From Glaciecola sp. (GTDB lineage: Bacteria; Pseudomonadota; Gammaproteobacteria; Enterobacterales; Alteromonadaceae), in assembly GCA_029251505.1 (NCBI GenBank), contig JAQXDG010000081.1, positions 48,758 to 112,757 on the forward strand: a stretch of DNA of 64,000 bases, given 5' to 3'. Below the pieces are notes generated by a model. The model was not told the origin of the DNA, ran no database searches, and saw nothing but the letters and a program-made list of their open reading frames with translations. The position numbers and the translations under genes were made by a program. This document shows positions 27,254-36,887 of this stretch, piece after piece. How positions within the stretch are numbered: the first letter of the stretch is position 1; the number at the start of each line of letters is the position of its first letter.

Positions 27254-29939
27254 TAATCAACTTTGCCATAAAGACCGCATTGGCCATCAACTTTTCAGTG
27301 CCACGCCAGTAACCTCGAAAGTTAACATTATCAGCAAATCCAATCACCTGACCACGACCATAAGGATGTGCCACAATCGCTGAGCTTTGTGCGATTAAAT
27401 CTTGCATTGCTTGAGCACTATAGCCGCCAAGTAATGGTTCCATCGAATACTTAGCAACACTAATAAACGGTTTATCCACGGCCTTGAGTACCATGTTGCT
27501 AGTTTTAAACATCGGCAACAGTGCATTCGGTTTAGCTTGATCGACTACGCCATACATTATTGGATGAGTCGTATCGACTAGCGCTTGATACGTGGCTCCG
27601 GCAACTAATTTTTGGGCATGATGCGCATCTTGGTCTGCAAAGTGTAAACCATCGTAACTAAACTCATTGTCAATCGCATCAGAGTCAAGCACACTAGCTT
27701 CTAATAAGCCTTGCTGTGCTAAGAACGCCGCACCACGCTTAGTCCCAATCGCGACACCACCATCTCGCACCCAGCTTTTAAGCGCATTAATATCACTATC
27801 ACTTAAATTACGATAACTGCCTGAAGCAAAGACGATGTGGGTAAAATCAGCCATATTGTTACTACTAATACGATCTTGATCGACAACCGCCACCGGCATC
27901 ATGAGGCGTGTATCAAAGTAATGCCAAATTTCACCGACTTCGGTTTCTGATATGCCGACACCGCCCACAATCATGACATTGGGTAACGTGGCAACTTGCA
28001 TGCTCGGGCTGCCTAAATCAATCCCTTGAGGGGTTAATCCAGAGGTTAAACCGACTAATTGCACCGTTAAATGGTCAGCCATAGTACGTAATTTTTCTTG
28101 CCATTGCGCACTACGCTGTAATCCTGCCGGAATGATAATCGTCCCTGCAGCAAACTGCTCTACTGCACCTGACTGTGTTTTTGCTGAAAACGGTTTACCG
28201 GCAATACGTGCCTGCAAGTCATTAGCTAACACTCGATACAACAACGCTGGTGCAGACGAATCATCCCACGTAAACACATACGCCACTTTCGATGCGACTG
28301 CATGATTCATGCTTGGTGAAGATTGTTGATTATCGGATAGCTGCGTCACAAGGGTAGCATCGACTTTGCGTGCTTCACGCTTAGTTAATGACGTAAATGC
28401 TAAATTATATGCCAATGCAATATTCCAATTAGAGACATCATAAAACGTATTATCCGGAAAGGATTGACGGGTCGAAAACAACGATGAAAGTAAGCGATAT
28501 TGTGGCTGTGCGGTCGTCACAAACAGCGCATTTCCCGCAGTAAATTCGATATTATTTACTTTGATATCACGAGTTAGCAGTGAAGTCGTAATATCATGAG
28601 CGTTGAGGTTGGCAACAATGGCTTGATTACGCTTCGCATCATGACTTAATGCGATGAGATAGCCGCCAACCTCATCTTGTTGTTGTAATGCTTGAGTCTC
28701 ACGGGTGAACTGGGCATGGTGCTGCAAAAATGACGACTTGTGTGCCAACGCACCTGTAAACGTCGAAAAACTCGTGGTCACTTGGTTTTTGATGGTTTGA
28801 GCAAAACTCAATTGACCGTTTATCGAATCTTGCAAGTGTCCGCGTGAGCTGGCTTGTTCAAATAAAATACCTACCGCGCCATGCGCATCAGGATAGGTTG
28901 AACCTTTACCATAATAAAAATCATCAAAACGTTCTTGAGTGAAATATAATTGCGCTTCATCATCCAATGCTTGTGCATGATATTCGCCCAAAATATTAGT
29001 TAAATCGACATTTTGATCTGCCGTTAATGGATTTTTTCGTGACGGCACGCCAGGTTGAAAGAAATACGTTTGGTCAGTATACATTTCATGGAAATCCGTC
29101 AGGATATGCGGGCGCCAAGCTTGAAATTGAGCAACACGAGCACGCGATTCAGGATGCGTTAACAACAACCAATCTCGATTCAAATCAAACCAATAGTGAT
29201 TGGTACGCCCGCTCGGAAACCGTTCTTTATGTTCACGATGTAACGAATTTGCTGATGGGTGCTTGCCTTTATGCATATTCGCCCATTGTGCAAAGCGCGC
29301 TAACCCATCTGGGTTCAGCGAAGGATCAAGCAATATCACAGCATTTTCAAGTAACTCATCCACTTGTGGACCTTGTGCCGCAGCGAGGTAATACGCAATC
29401 AACAACGCCGCGTTACTCCCCGATGGCTCATTGCCATGCACTGAATAGCCCATATACATCACTAATGGAGCCGACTTTTCAGGTACTTTTCCTGCCGTAA
29501 TTGTGGATTGATGTTTTGCCTTGATTTGCGAGATATTGCGCTGATTTTCTGGCGTAGAAACCGTCAGTAACACCAACCTTCGTTGTTCGTGGGTTAATCC
29601 TGTCGTCTCAAGCGTGACGCGATCAGACGCCGCTGCCACGGCGTCCATATACGCCAGTAATTGATCATGACGTACATGCCATGTGCCAACGGGGTAGCCC
29701 AAAACAGATTCTGGCGTAGGAATGGCTGGGTCAAATGTGACATCTGTTGGCAGATAATCCAAATCAGAATGTGCCAGAAACACCGCTTGTGGATTCGCAG
29801 GGTCAAAGTTGATTGATGCATCACTGCTGTGCGCGGTATGTTGTGCATGCTGTGCATGTGCCGCCGTTGACGCAGCTAAGCTCAACGTACACAGTAAAAA
29901 TAGTGTCTGACATGTTTTTTGCGAGGGTAGCAAGAACAT
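27243..29939 (-). CDS. M14 family zinc metallocarboxypeptidase, secreted
   Basis: Predicted periplasmic or secreted peptidase with an N-terminal signal sequence (cleavage near AHA-QHAQH) followed by a His-rich linker. The M14 domain spans about residues 70-400: HGNEPSG gives the His/Glu zinc pair, TDFHEMY the third ligand region, and GILFEQASSRG the catalytic Glu. The remaining 500 residues contain a Rossmann-like or glutamine-amidotransferase-like region (MIVGGVGISETEVGEIWHYFD and AIGTKRGAAFLAQQG), as in the long M14 peptidases of marine bacteria. I chose ATG 29939, five bases after GGAG, over the track GTG two codons upstream. It could be an export substrate of the T2SS (speculative). Confidence 0.86.
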   Translation of the reverse strand: MFLLPSQKTCQTLFLLCTLSLAASTAAHAQHAQHTAHSSDASINFDPANPQAVFLAHSDLDYLPTDVTFDPAIPTPESVLGYPVGTWHVRHDQLLAYMDAVAAASDRVTLETTGLTHEQRRLVLLTVSTPENQRNISQIKAKHQSTITAGKVPEKSAPLVMYMGYSVHGNEPSGSNAALLIAYYLAAAQGPQVDELLENAVILLDPSLNPDGLARFAQWANMHKGKHPSANSLHREHKERFPSGRTNHYWFDLNRDWLLLTHPESRARVAQFQAWRPHILTDFHEMYTDQTYFFQPGVPSRKNPLTADQNVDLTNILGEYHAQALDDEAQLYFTQERFDDFYYGKGSTYPDAHGAVGILFEQASSRGHLQDSINGQLSFAQTIKNQVTTSFSTFTGALAHKSSFLQHHAQFTRETQALQQQDEVGGYLIALSHDAKRNQAIVANLNAHDITTSLLTRDIKVNNIEFTAGNALFVTTAQPQYRLLSSLFSTRQSFPDNTFYDVSNWNIALAYNLAFTSLTKREARKVDATLVTQLSDNQQSSPSMNHAVASKVAYVFTWDDSSAPALLYRVLANDLQARIAGKPFSAKTQSGAVEQFAAGTIIIPAGLQRSAQWQEKLRTMADHLTVQLVGLTSGLTPQGIDLGSPSMQVATLPNVMIVGGVGISETEVGEIWHYFDTRLMMPVAVVDQDRISSNNMADFTHIVFASGSYRNLSDSDINALKSWVRDGGVAIGTKRGAAFLAQQGLLEASVLDSDAIDNEFSYDGLHFADQDAHHAQKLVAGATYQALVDTTHPIMYGVVDQAKPNALLPMFKTSNMVLKAVDKPFISVAKYSMEPLLGGYSAQAMQDLIAQSSAIVAHPYGRGQVIGFADNVNFRGYWRGTEKLMANAVFMAKLITIR

Positions 29940-30035
29940 ATTCACTCCATTGTTTTTATTAGTTATTTGTTGGTATTGTCAGTAAAAAATGACATATTTG
30001 CAATTTTATCGTCCATAATTATCAAAAAGAGTGTA

Positions 30036-30060
30036 ATACTTGACTGTTTTAGTCGGGTAA
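30036..30060 (+). promoter_or_regulatory. IscR type 1 binding site upstream of nfuA
   Basis: The 25-base site starts ATACTTGACTGTTTTAGTCG and ends GGTAA. It matches the IscR type 1 consensus (ATASYYGACTRWWWYAGTCRRSTAT) at every position but the last. It overlaps a TTGACT that can serve as the -35 element of nfuA, the usual place for repression by [2Fe-2S]-IscR. It lies 49 bases before the nfuA start. The consensus is known; the function here is inferred. Confidence 0.75.
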
Positions 30061-30108
30061 TAGTGTTATTATATTTAAATATTGTTAGGGGTAACGAGGA
30101 AGCAACCT

Positions 30109-30687
30109 ATGATTAATATTTCAGAAACTGCCCAAGCGCATTTTGTTAAACTACTTAAAAACCAAGAAGATAACACCAATATTCGCGTATTTGTTGTTAA
30201 TCCAGGGACTGCCACAGCTGAATGCGGTGTGTCATATTGTACCACTGACGCTGTTGAAGCGACGGATGTACGCTTACCGTTTAATGGTTTCGATGCTGTC
30301 GTTGACCAAGAGTCGGCACCTTATTTAGAAGAAGCGTCGATTGATTTTGTGACTGACCAAATGGGCTCACAACTGACCCTTAAAGCGCCGAATGCTAAAG
30401 CACGAAAAATTGCAAGTGACGCCCCACTCATCGAGCGTGTTGAATATTTGATTCAAACCGAGATCAACCCACAATTAGCTAACCATAATGGTCAAGTAAC
30501 CTTAACCGGCATTACTGATGACGGAGTGGCTATTTTACAATTTGGTGGTGGTTGTAACGGCTGTTCTATGGTTGATGTGACACTTAAAGATGGCATTGAA
30601 AAACAAATGCTAGAACAATTTGCCGGCGAGCTTAACGGTGTGCGCGATGCAACCGAGCATGCGGCAGGTGAGCACTCATATTATTAA
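30109..30687 (+). CDS. nfuA: Fe-S biogenesis protein NfuA
   Basis: Carrier that assembles and delivers [4Fe-4S] clusters to apoproteins. Residues 1-100 form a degenerate A-type domain ([29 protein letters not shown]). The Nfu domain at about 108-192 contains the cluster-binding Cxx[15 protein letters not shown], with C149 and C152 at the E. coli positions. The ATG follows GAGGAAGCAACC; the ORF-track start nine codons earlier is not used. The 192-residue length matches E. coli (191). An IscR type 1 site lies directly upstream. Confidence 0.96.
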   Translation: MINISETAQAHFVKLLKNQEDNTNIRVFVVNPGTATAECGVSYCTTDAVEATDVRLPFNGFDAVVDQESAPYLEEASIDFVTDQMGSQLTLKAPNAKARKIASDAPLIERVEYLIQTEINPQLANHNGQVTLTGITDDGVAILQFGGGCNGCSMVDVTLKDGIEKQMLEQFAGELNGVRDATEHAAGEHSYY

Positions 30688-30696
30688 GTTTCATTA

Positions 30697-30935
30697 ATGC
30701 GTCCGGCATTTAAACAATTCGTGATTAAATTCGGCGCTGATCCCCAAGGGAGTTGGCGCCGTTTTATTCTTGGTCTACTTATTTTTATAAGTGGTCGAGC
30801 GGCTTATTACTCACCACTCAGCCTCAATCAGCTTGGTTGGATAGCGTGTGTATCCTCGTGATGCTAATTGGTTTTGGGTTTGCGATGATTGGTTATGTCG
30901 GTATATTTGCTAGCCGATTTAATCGCTTACTGTAA
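30697..30935 (+). pseudogene. Frameshifted small two-helix membrane-protein gene after nfuA
   Basis: From ATG 30697 the frame reads MRPAFKQFVIKFGADPQG and SWRRFILGLLIFISG, then stops at 30861 (54 codons). In the -1 frame the sequence resumes as SGLLLTTQPQSAWLDS and a second hydrophobic segment CILVMLIGFGFAMIGYVGIFASRF, ending at 30935. Joined near 30795-30800, the two halves make a plausible 78-residue protein with two membrane helices. One base appears to be missing. It may be a real mutation, a sequencing error or a programmed -1 shift. It starts 10 bases after nfuA, so it was probably co-transcribed. The end overlaps the converging dinF gene by 43 bases. I do not recognise the family. Confidence 0.6.
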
Positions 30936-32326
30936 AGCCACCCAAGATGCCCACCTAATGTTAGTCCGCGCATCGTTTGTAGCCCCAATAACGCATACCA
31001 CAAACCTAAATTCTCTAAGTCCAAGGTCAACCAGTAGACCAAGAAAAACCCAGCAAACGCACTCACAAACATACTATTACGCATGACATCTGCACGCGTT
31101 AACCCAATATAAATCCCATCCAGACAGTAACACCAATGAGCCAATAACGGTAACGCCACAATTAATCCATAGTATGGTTGAGCTGCCACAATAATGTCAG
31201 TTTGATTAGTTAGCAGCCCTAAAATGTCACTAAAACCCAATGCAAATAGAATGGCAAAGCTCAGTGCAAAAATACTCGACCACATGAAGCTGATTCCAAT
31301 GTTTTGCCATTTTTGACGTTGATCGGATTGTCCTTGTGCCTCGCCGATAAGAGCTTCAATCGCATTTGCAATCCCATCAAGCCCGAGTGCGATTATAACG
31401 AAAAATTGCATCAACAATGCGTTGATTGCTGCAGCCTCCACCCCATATCGAGCGCCTTGATAAGTAACAAAGGCCAGACACAGTTGTAAAAATATAGAGC
31501 GAATAAACAGATCCCGATTCAAGGATAACAAACGATAAAAACGTGCAAGACGAAACCAATCGGGACTTAACATACGGATAGATGATGAGGGGATGTTGTC
31601 TGTGCGTAACAATGCCGGTATTGCCGAGCATGGTAGTACTTGTTCACGACCTCTCACATAACGATATATCATCGCGATACTGGCGATACACATCAACCAT
31701 TCAGTGATAACAGTGGCATAAGCTAGCCCGGCAACGGATAAATCAAAGCCAAAGACCAATGTTAAATTGAGAACAATATTGGTTAAGTTACCTATGATTT
31801 GGATCCACATCACTTGCTTAGTACGTTGATGCCCCACCATCCATCCTATTAACACTAAGTTAAACAGGATAACCGGTGCATTTGCTACCCGAATCGAAAA
31901 ATAAGTATGTAACGACGATTGTGCTAATGTAGGCAGTTCCGTATAAGATTGGATCCAAGCAAGTAGCGGTGCACTAAGTAAATAAAGTCCAGCACCAAGG
32001 ACTAACGCACAGGTTAACCCTCGTGCGAGCTCATCAAACCACACTCGCTGAGCGGGTTCTTGTGTCAATGAAAACGCGCCATACTGCTGCGCAGCTAAGC
32101 CACTTATCGACATGCGCAAAAAACCCAACAGCCAAATAATTTGCGAGAGTAAAAATGTTCCTACCGCTGCCCCAGCTAATAATTGCGCATCACCTAGATG
32201 ACCTAATACAGCGGTATCAACTAGCCCTAATAGTGGTTGAGACAAATTTGCTAGGATCAGGGGGAGCGCCAATAACAATAATTTTTTTGATGAAGCAGAT
32301 CGCAGCACGGATAACCTTATATGCAT
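30893..32326 (-). CDS. dinF: MATE family efflux transporter DinF
   Basis: Inner-membrane multidrug/toxin antiporter of the MATE family, DinF branch. Twelve hydrophobic segments are visible over 477 residues. Family motifs include LILANLSQPLLGLVDTAVLGHLGD near the N-terminus, LLGFLRMSISGLAAQQYGA, LNRDLFIRSIFLQLCLAFVTYQGARYG in the second half and GIYIGLTRADVMRNSM. The order matches E. coli DinF throughout. In E. coli dinF is in the lexA operon; here it is over 10 kb from lexA, and I saw no LexA box upstream. Start is ATG 32326. Confidence 0.9.
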   Translation of the reverse strand: MHIRLSVLRSASSKKLLLLALPLILANLSQPLLGLVDTAVLGHLGDAQLLAGAAVGTFLLSQIIWLLGFLRMSISGLAAQQYGAFSLTQEPAQRVWFDELARGLTCALVLGAGLYLLSAPLLAWIQSYTELPTLAQSSLHTYFSIRVANAPVILFNLVLIGWMVGHQRTKQVMWIQIIGNLTNIVLNLTLVFGFDLSVAGLAYATVITEWLMCIASIAMIYRYVRGREQVLPCSAIPALLRTDNIPSSSIRMLSPDWFRLARFYRLLSLNRDLFIRSIFLQLCLAFVTYQGARYGVEAAAINALLMQFFVIIALGLDGIANAIEALIGEAQGQSDQRQKWQNIGISFMWSSIFALSFAILFALGFSDILGLLTNQTDIIVAAQPYYGLIVALPLLAHWCYCLDGIYIGLTRADVMRNSMFVSAFAGFFLVYWLTLDLENLGLWYALLGLQTMRGLTLGGHLGWLYSKRLNRLANIPT

Positions 32327-32450
32327 AACACAGAATAGCTTATTAAGTTGGCACTTTACCGTAATTTACTTATACTATCTAACAATTATGCTGTCGTACT
32401 CTAGGTGCATGATAATCAAATCAATTTTCTTGTACAGGTCGCTATTAATT

Positions 32451-33563
32451 ATGTCTAGTCGTATTGTTTTATTATTATTGTTTTGTGTTTGCTGTGTGAA
32501 TGCAGCTTGGACCAAACAACCGGATGTTGCAGCTAAAACAGAAACATCAATTCCTACTGGAATGCTTGATAACCTTGTCATTTTACAGTATCACCATGTG
32601 TCGACTAAAACGCCAGCTTCGACTTCTATCGCGCCAGAGAAATTTGCTGAACATTTGGCACATTTATATCGTCATCATACTGTGGTTGATCTGTTTGACG
32701 CTATCAAAGCGCTCCGAACAGGGAACTCACTTCCCGATAAAGCCGTGGCGATTACGTTTGATGACGGGTTCAATAATATTTTACTCAACGCCCATCCGCT
32801 ACTCCGTAAATATGACTTCCCGTATACCATTTTTATTAACCCACAACGGATTGATAAAGACCGCAATCAACTGACGTGGAACGAAGTTAAACAGATGGCA
32901 CGAGAAAACGTCAAATTTGCAAATCATACACTGGACCATTTGCATTTATTGAACCGCGAATATCGCAACGGGGAAGAAGAATCTGACGCACAGTGGTTAA
33001 CTCGAATCATGTACAATATCGACCAAGCAGAGACATTAATTGAAAATCAACTTGGTTATTCGTTGCAATTTCTTGCTTATCCTTACGGCGAGTTTGATAC
33101 GTTTTTAGCGCAACACCTTGAACAACAAGGTTATATCAGTTTTGCACAACATTCAGGTGCGGTATTCAGTGGTAGTAATTTTAGTGCCCTACCTCGGTTC
33201 CCTGCAGCAGGTCGATACGCCAATATCAACACCTTAAAAGTAAAATTAAATAGCTTAGCAATGCCCGTTCTCGACAATAATATTCATTCACCCGTTGTCA
33301 ATGAAGAGGGCTTTCCGTCTACACTAAAACTGACTGTTGCCGCTGCTGATTTGAATATGAACGCCATGAATTGCTTTTTCCAAGGCCATATACAAGACAA
33401 GAAAATAATTGAAAATTTGGTGGAGGTCAGCTTGCCAGAGGACATTCCTTTAGGGCGGTCACGAATGAATTGTACTGCCCCAAGTAAGACACAACAAGGG
33501 CGGTTTTATTGGTTCTCTCAACCATTTTTTAAGGCGAACGAGAACCAAGTATTTCCTGATTAA
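32451..33563 (+). CDS. Secreted polysaccharide deacetylase (NodB domain)
   Basis: Predicted periplasmic or surface carbohydrate esterase of family 4. A signal peptide (MSSRIVLLLLFCVCCVNAAW) is followed by LVILQYHHV and the NodB domain at about 95-260. The metal triad is D105 (in ITFDDGF), H159 and H163 (NHTLDH), and LAYPYGEFD is motif 3. Its natural substrate cannot be told from sequence. About 110 C-terminal residues after the NodB core (from NNIHSPVVNEEGFPSTLKLTV) form a separate beta-rich region with two Cys, probably a binding or stability domain. I chose ATG 32451 because it begins the signal peptide; the track start 21 codons earlier is possible. Confidence 0.85.
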   Translation: MSSRIVLLLLFCVCCVNAAWTKQPDVAAKTETSIPTGMLDNLVILQYHHVSTKTPASTSIAPEKFAEHLAHLYRHHTVVDLFDAIKALRTGNSLPDKAVAITFDDGFNNILLNAHPLLRKYDFPYTIFINPQRIDKDRNQLTWNEVKQMARENVKFANHTLDHLHLLNREYRNGEEESDAQWLTRIMYNIDQAETLIENQLGYSLQFLAYPYGEFDTFLAQHLEQQGYISFAQHSGAVFSGSNFSALPRFPAAGRYANINTLKVKLNSLAMPVLDNNIHSPVVNEEGFPSTLKLTVAAADLNMNAMNCFFQGHIQDKKIIENLVEVSLPEDIPLGRSRMNCTAPSKTQQGRFYWFSQPFFKANENQVFPD

Positions 33564-33582
33564 ACAAACACGACCTTCGTGT

Positions 33583-34275
33583 TTATTCGGCATGCCCATA
33601 GGCAATGACTTTAGGCATATCAGCAATGATTTGTGCCGTATCACTCATTGCGATTTGTCCGGGTGCATGTTGAGGCTTAAAGCGTCCGATAACTTGCCCC
33701 AGAGGATTAATCACCACCACTGAACCAGAATGATCGACCAGATAATTGGGATCATCAGTGCTTTGTGACATCGAATACATCATTCCCATACTACGTACCA
33801 ACGGATACAGTTGTTTATGCTCTGCTGTTGCACCGATAAACTCTGGATTAAAAAAGCCGACATACTCTGCTAAACGTTCAATCGTATCGCGCTTAGGATC
33901 GACTGATAAAAACCAGACTTTTATGGGTTGTTGATCTGCTGTAGCAATAATTTTTGGGTAGGCTTGATTCAGTGCAGCTAAGGTCGTTGGACAAATATCA
34001 GGACAGTAAGTATAGCCAACAAACGCTAACGTCCATTGTCCGGTAAGATCAGCATTGGTCATCGCTTGATTGTGATGATTAGTGAGTGTGAAGTCGACTA
34101 TTTTGCGAGCAATAGGATACCACTGCATGAAATCAGTACCTGATGGGTGCGCTTCACTCATTGAGGATATCGCTTTGTGCGATGGCATGGGTGCTGACGA
34201 TTTATTCATTTGATAACTGACTGCCAACCCAATAACAAACGCAACAGCAATAATAACTTTTACCAACATACTCAC
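33583..34275 (-). CDS. sco: SCO1/SenC family copper chaperone
   Basis: Membrane-anchored periplasmic thioredoxin-fold protein that loads copper into the CuA site of cytochrome oxidase subunit II. One N-terminal hydrophobic segment (about 4-22) is followed by the copper-binding motif YTYCPDICP (C91, C95) and the third ligand His at VDHSG (H182). Start is GTG 34275 with a GGGA ribosome site eight bases upstream; an ATG two codons inside is possible. It is last in the minus-strand assembly operon SURF1, SCO-like, ctaA, ctaB, sco. A second possible SCO-like protein occurs in the same operon. Confidence 0.92.
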   Translation of the reverse strand: MSMLVKVIIAVAFVIGLAVSYQMNKSSAPMPSHKAISSMSEAHPSGTDFMQWYPIARKIVDFTLTNHHNQAMTNADLTGQWTLAFVGYTYCPDICPTTLAALNQAYPKIIATADQQPIKVWFLSVDPKRDTIERLAEYVGFFNPEFIGATAEHKQLYPLVRSMGMMYSMSQSTDDPNYLVDHSGSVVVINPLGQVIGRFKPQHAPGQIAMSDTAQIIADMPKVIAYGHAE

Positions 34276-34311
34276 GCAGTAATTCCCTACTTAATTAAAA
34301 CTATGACACCA

Positions 34312-35238
34312 TTAAAGCGTAATAGGGATGTAATGATCAAGTAATAACACCACAAACAACACCATTAAATGAATAATGGAAAATCGGAACGTTTGCATCG
34401 CGGTGTGTTCATCAGGTGAATATTTTAGTTTGTAGGCATAATACAAAAAGCCAGCATTTAACACGCTAGAACCTGCAAGATAAATTAGATCCGCCATCCC
34501 TGCAAGGTAGGGTAATAAACACACTATGAACAACAATACCGTATATAACAAGACGAACGTTTTGGTATATTCAACACCATGTGTGACTGGTAGCATGGGT
34601 ATTTTTGCTTTTGCATAGTCTTTTTCACGATGAATTGCCAATGCCCAAAAATGCGGGGGGGTCCACGTAAAGATAATCAGTACCAGTAATAATGGATAGG
34701 CGTGGATCTCACCGGTTACGGCTGTCCAACCCAATAATGGAGGAATTGCTCCGGCTAACCCACCAATCACAATATTTTGTGGTGTGGCTCGTTTTAAAAA
34801 TAAGGTATAAATCCCGGCATAACCGACTAAACCCGCTAAGGTTAAAATTGCGGTTAATTGATTGATCCAAAGATCTAAAGCAACAAAGCCGAGAACACCT
34901 AAAATAAATGCAAAAGTAATCGCTTGCTTACTAGTTACACGTCCTTTGGCAACTGGACGATTGAATGTTCGCGCCATTTTACTATCGATTTCATGATCCA
35001 CAACATGATTAACCACTGCTGCGGCTGAAGACAAAGCCCCAATCCCAAATAACCCCACAATTAAGGTTTGTGCAGGGATCCATGTTTCACTCGCCAGACA
35101 CATCCCCACTAATGCTGTCAGTAATAACAATAGCACGACATTAGGTTTGGTCATTTCATAATAATCACGCCACGCGGCACGCTGTTGCTTGGCTGCTTGT
35201 TTGTTAGCAAGTTTACCTAATGAGGCACTATTGGGCAT
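34312..35238 (-). CDS. cyoE: Protohaem IX farnesyltransferase (haem O synthase) CtaB/CyoE
   Basis: Integral membrane UbiA-family prenyltransferase that converts haem B to haem O for the oxidase. The first Asp-rich motif [15 protein letters not shown] and the second, [12 protein letters not shown], are intact. Nine hydrophobic segments are visible after a basic N-terminal stretch. At 308 residues it is typical. The product feeds the adjacent haem A synthase CtaA. It starts nine bases after ctaA ends. Confidence 0.95.
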   Translation of the reverse strand: MPNSASLGKLANKQAAKQQRAAWRDYYEMTKPNVVLLLLLTALVGMCLASETWIPAQTLIVGLFGIGALSSAAAVVNHVVDHEIDSKMARTFNRPVAKGRVTSKQAITFAFILGVLGFVALDLWINQLTAILTLAGLVGYAGIYTLFLKRATPQNIVIGGLAGAIPPLLGWTAVTGEIHAYPLLLVLIIFTWTPPHFWALAIHREKDYAKAKIPMLPVTHGVEYTKTFVLLYTVLLFIVCLLPYLAGMADLIYLAGSSVLNAGFLYYAYKLKYSPDEHTAMQTFRFSIIHLMVLFVVLLLDHYIPITL

Positions 35239-35247
35239 GTTAATCTC

Positions 35248-36225
35248 CTAGACGCGACGATAAAGGGTATATGTGGTCATCACCATGACCAATAAAAGAC
35301 AAGCGGCGACAGCGTTATGTAACGTCGCAACGATAAGGGGTAATGAATATACAACATTACTAATACCCAACAATACTTGAGCTGTCAGCACTACCGCTAT
35401 CGTAATACTGAGTTTACGTACCATCTTAGAGTTAGCTTGGCGATACAGGCTGATAGCCAGCCACAATAAATATCCCGTCACAATAACGGCGCCAAAGCGA
35501 TGAAGAATATGCATGGTCATCCGTTCATTATAAGTATGTACGCCAAATTCATAACTTTGTGCGGCAGGCACGCTAAACGCGCCAACGAATTCTAATCGAG
35601 CTTGCCAATCCCCTTGGCAAATTGGTAAGTCCGTACAGGCTAACGAAGCATAATTTGCCGAAGTCCAGCCTCCAAGGGCAATCTGAGCAACCAGTAATAT
35701 CAACCCTAAAAATGCAAATTTAGCCATATCACGCATCAAAGAATTACCCATTGGTAATTGATAAGGTGTCATGCGTAAATACAACAAAAACAAACATGAT
35801 ATTACAGTAAAGCCACCTAATAAATGCCCCATCACCACAACAGGAAGTAAATTCAGTGTGACCGTCCACATACCAAGCGCACCTTGAAAGCAGACTAAAA
35901 ATAATAATAAAATCGGGAGTCTCAACGGCTGACCGACTTCGCGTTTAAACACAGCAATGCCCGCGATAATTAAAATACACAAACCGAGCGCACTGGCGAA
36001 ATAGCGATGGATCATTTCATTCCATGCTTTTTCTACTTCAACGGGCCTATCTGGAAACGCTTCGTTCGCGGCATCAATGGTCAACTCGGTCATCGGCACG
36101 CCTAACTTGCCATAACAACCCGGCCAATCAGGACAACCTAAACCGGCGTCCGTTAAGCGGGTATAGGCACCGAGAACTATTACAACAAGGGCCAACAAAA
36201 TGCTCGCCAAAACCAATTTCTTCAT
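35248..36225 (-). CDS. ctaA: Haem A synthase CtaA (COX15 type)
   Basis: Membrane oxygenase that hydroxylates haem O to haem A. Eight hydrophobic segments are present. The N-terminal GAYTRLTDAGLGCPDWPGCYG motif with paired Cys and the later SLACTDLPICQG second Cys pair are hallmarks of COX15/CtaA. Conserved His occur in NEMIHRYFASALG, VVMGHLLGG, MHILHRFGA and ATLHNAVAA. At 325 residues it is normal length. Together with CyoE it shows that the adjacent oxidase uses A-type haem. Confidence 0.95.
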   Translation of the reverse strand: MKKLVLASILLALVVIVLGAYTRLTDAGLGCPDWPGCYGKLGVPMTELTIDAANEAFPDRPVEVEKAWNEMIHRYFASALGLCILIIAGIAVFKREVGQPLRLPILLLFLVCFQGALGMWTVTLNLLPVVVMGHLLGGFTVISCLFLLYLRMTPYQLPMGNSLMRDMAKFAFLGLILLVAQIALGGWTSANYASLACTDLPICQGDWQARLEFVGAFSVPAAQSYEFGVHTYNERMTMHILHRFGAVIVTGYLLWLAISLYRQANSKMVRKLSITIAVVLTAQVLLGISNVVYSLPLIVATLHNAVAACLLLVMVMTTYTLYRRV

Positions 36226-36234
36226 GTATTTACT

Positions 36235-36828
36235 TCATCCTATTCTGGATAATTTCAGCAGTTTTTTGATATCCGAAAGTATGTCTCGACTAGCCTGTAC
36301 TGCTTGTTCTTTTTCTGGGTATAACGGATGCTTTAACATCCCGTTGTTCAACGTATCGACAATAAAAATACCATTAGGCGAGATATTTTTAAACATTTCA
36401 TTTACATTTTTTTCGGGTAATTGTAACGTTTTAAGTTCTTTATGCTGACCAAGGGCTATCTCGTCATGATTTGCAGTTGTAACAGGTATCACTTGCAATG
36501 CAGCTAACTCACTGTTTTCAGTAGTAATTATAAGTGGTTCAACACGATCCATATGCTTCCCTAGTGCAATGTGAATTTGCCCCATCGCATACAGCGCATT
36601 ACGGCAGGTGGCATCACATTTTTCTGGTAGCACGTACACTAAACGCCATAATGGTGGGAGATTGGCAAAGTCTTGGGCAAAATCAATCGGTGGTGACAAT
36701 AACTCACCACGATTAGTGGCTGCTTTATTAAACCACTCATTTTCTAGTGCAACCTTAGCTAATATTACGGGCAAGACAAACACCACGACGAGCGCAATAA
36801 TTGCTATTTTATTTTTCTTTTCTGCCAC
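36235..36828 (-). CDS. SCO-like thioredoxin-fold membrane protein in the cox assembly operon
   Basis: A 197-residue membrane-anchored protein with one hydrophobic segment (residues 8-26) and a periplasmic domain. The motif LVYVLPEKCDATCRNALYAMGQIHIALGK resembles the SCO/thioredoxin beta-strand followed by CxxxC (C71, C75), and GIFIVDTLNNGMLKHP resembles the strand after the SCO loop. It lacks the clear CPxxCP form and I saw no obvious third His ligand, so copper binding is uncertain. The GTG start is supported by AGAGG six bases upstream. Position between SURF1 and ctaA implies a part in oxidase assembly. Uncharacterised; related genes occur at this position in Shewanella (from memory). Confidence 0.75.
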   Translation of the reverse strand: MAEKKNKIAIIALVVVFVLPVILAKVALENEWFNKAATNRGELLSPPIDFAQDFANLPPLWRLVYVLPEKCDATCRNALYAMGQIHIALGKHMDRVEPLIITTENSELAALQVIPVTTANHDEIALGQHKELKTLQLPEKNVNEMFKNISPNGIFIVDTLNNGMLKHPLYPEKEQAVQASRDILSDIKKLLKLSRIG

Positions 36829-36887
36829 TTGATACCTCTTTGTATTTAACTGAATATGGGAATAACTAAATGTTTATACCGTGCTTA

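Noticed and set aside
29027-29500. 157-codon ORF antisense to the M14 peptidase
   Set aside because: It is a shadow of the peptidase catalytic domain on the other strand.
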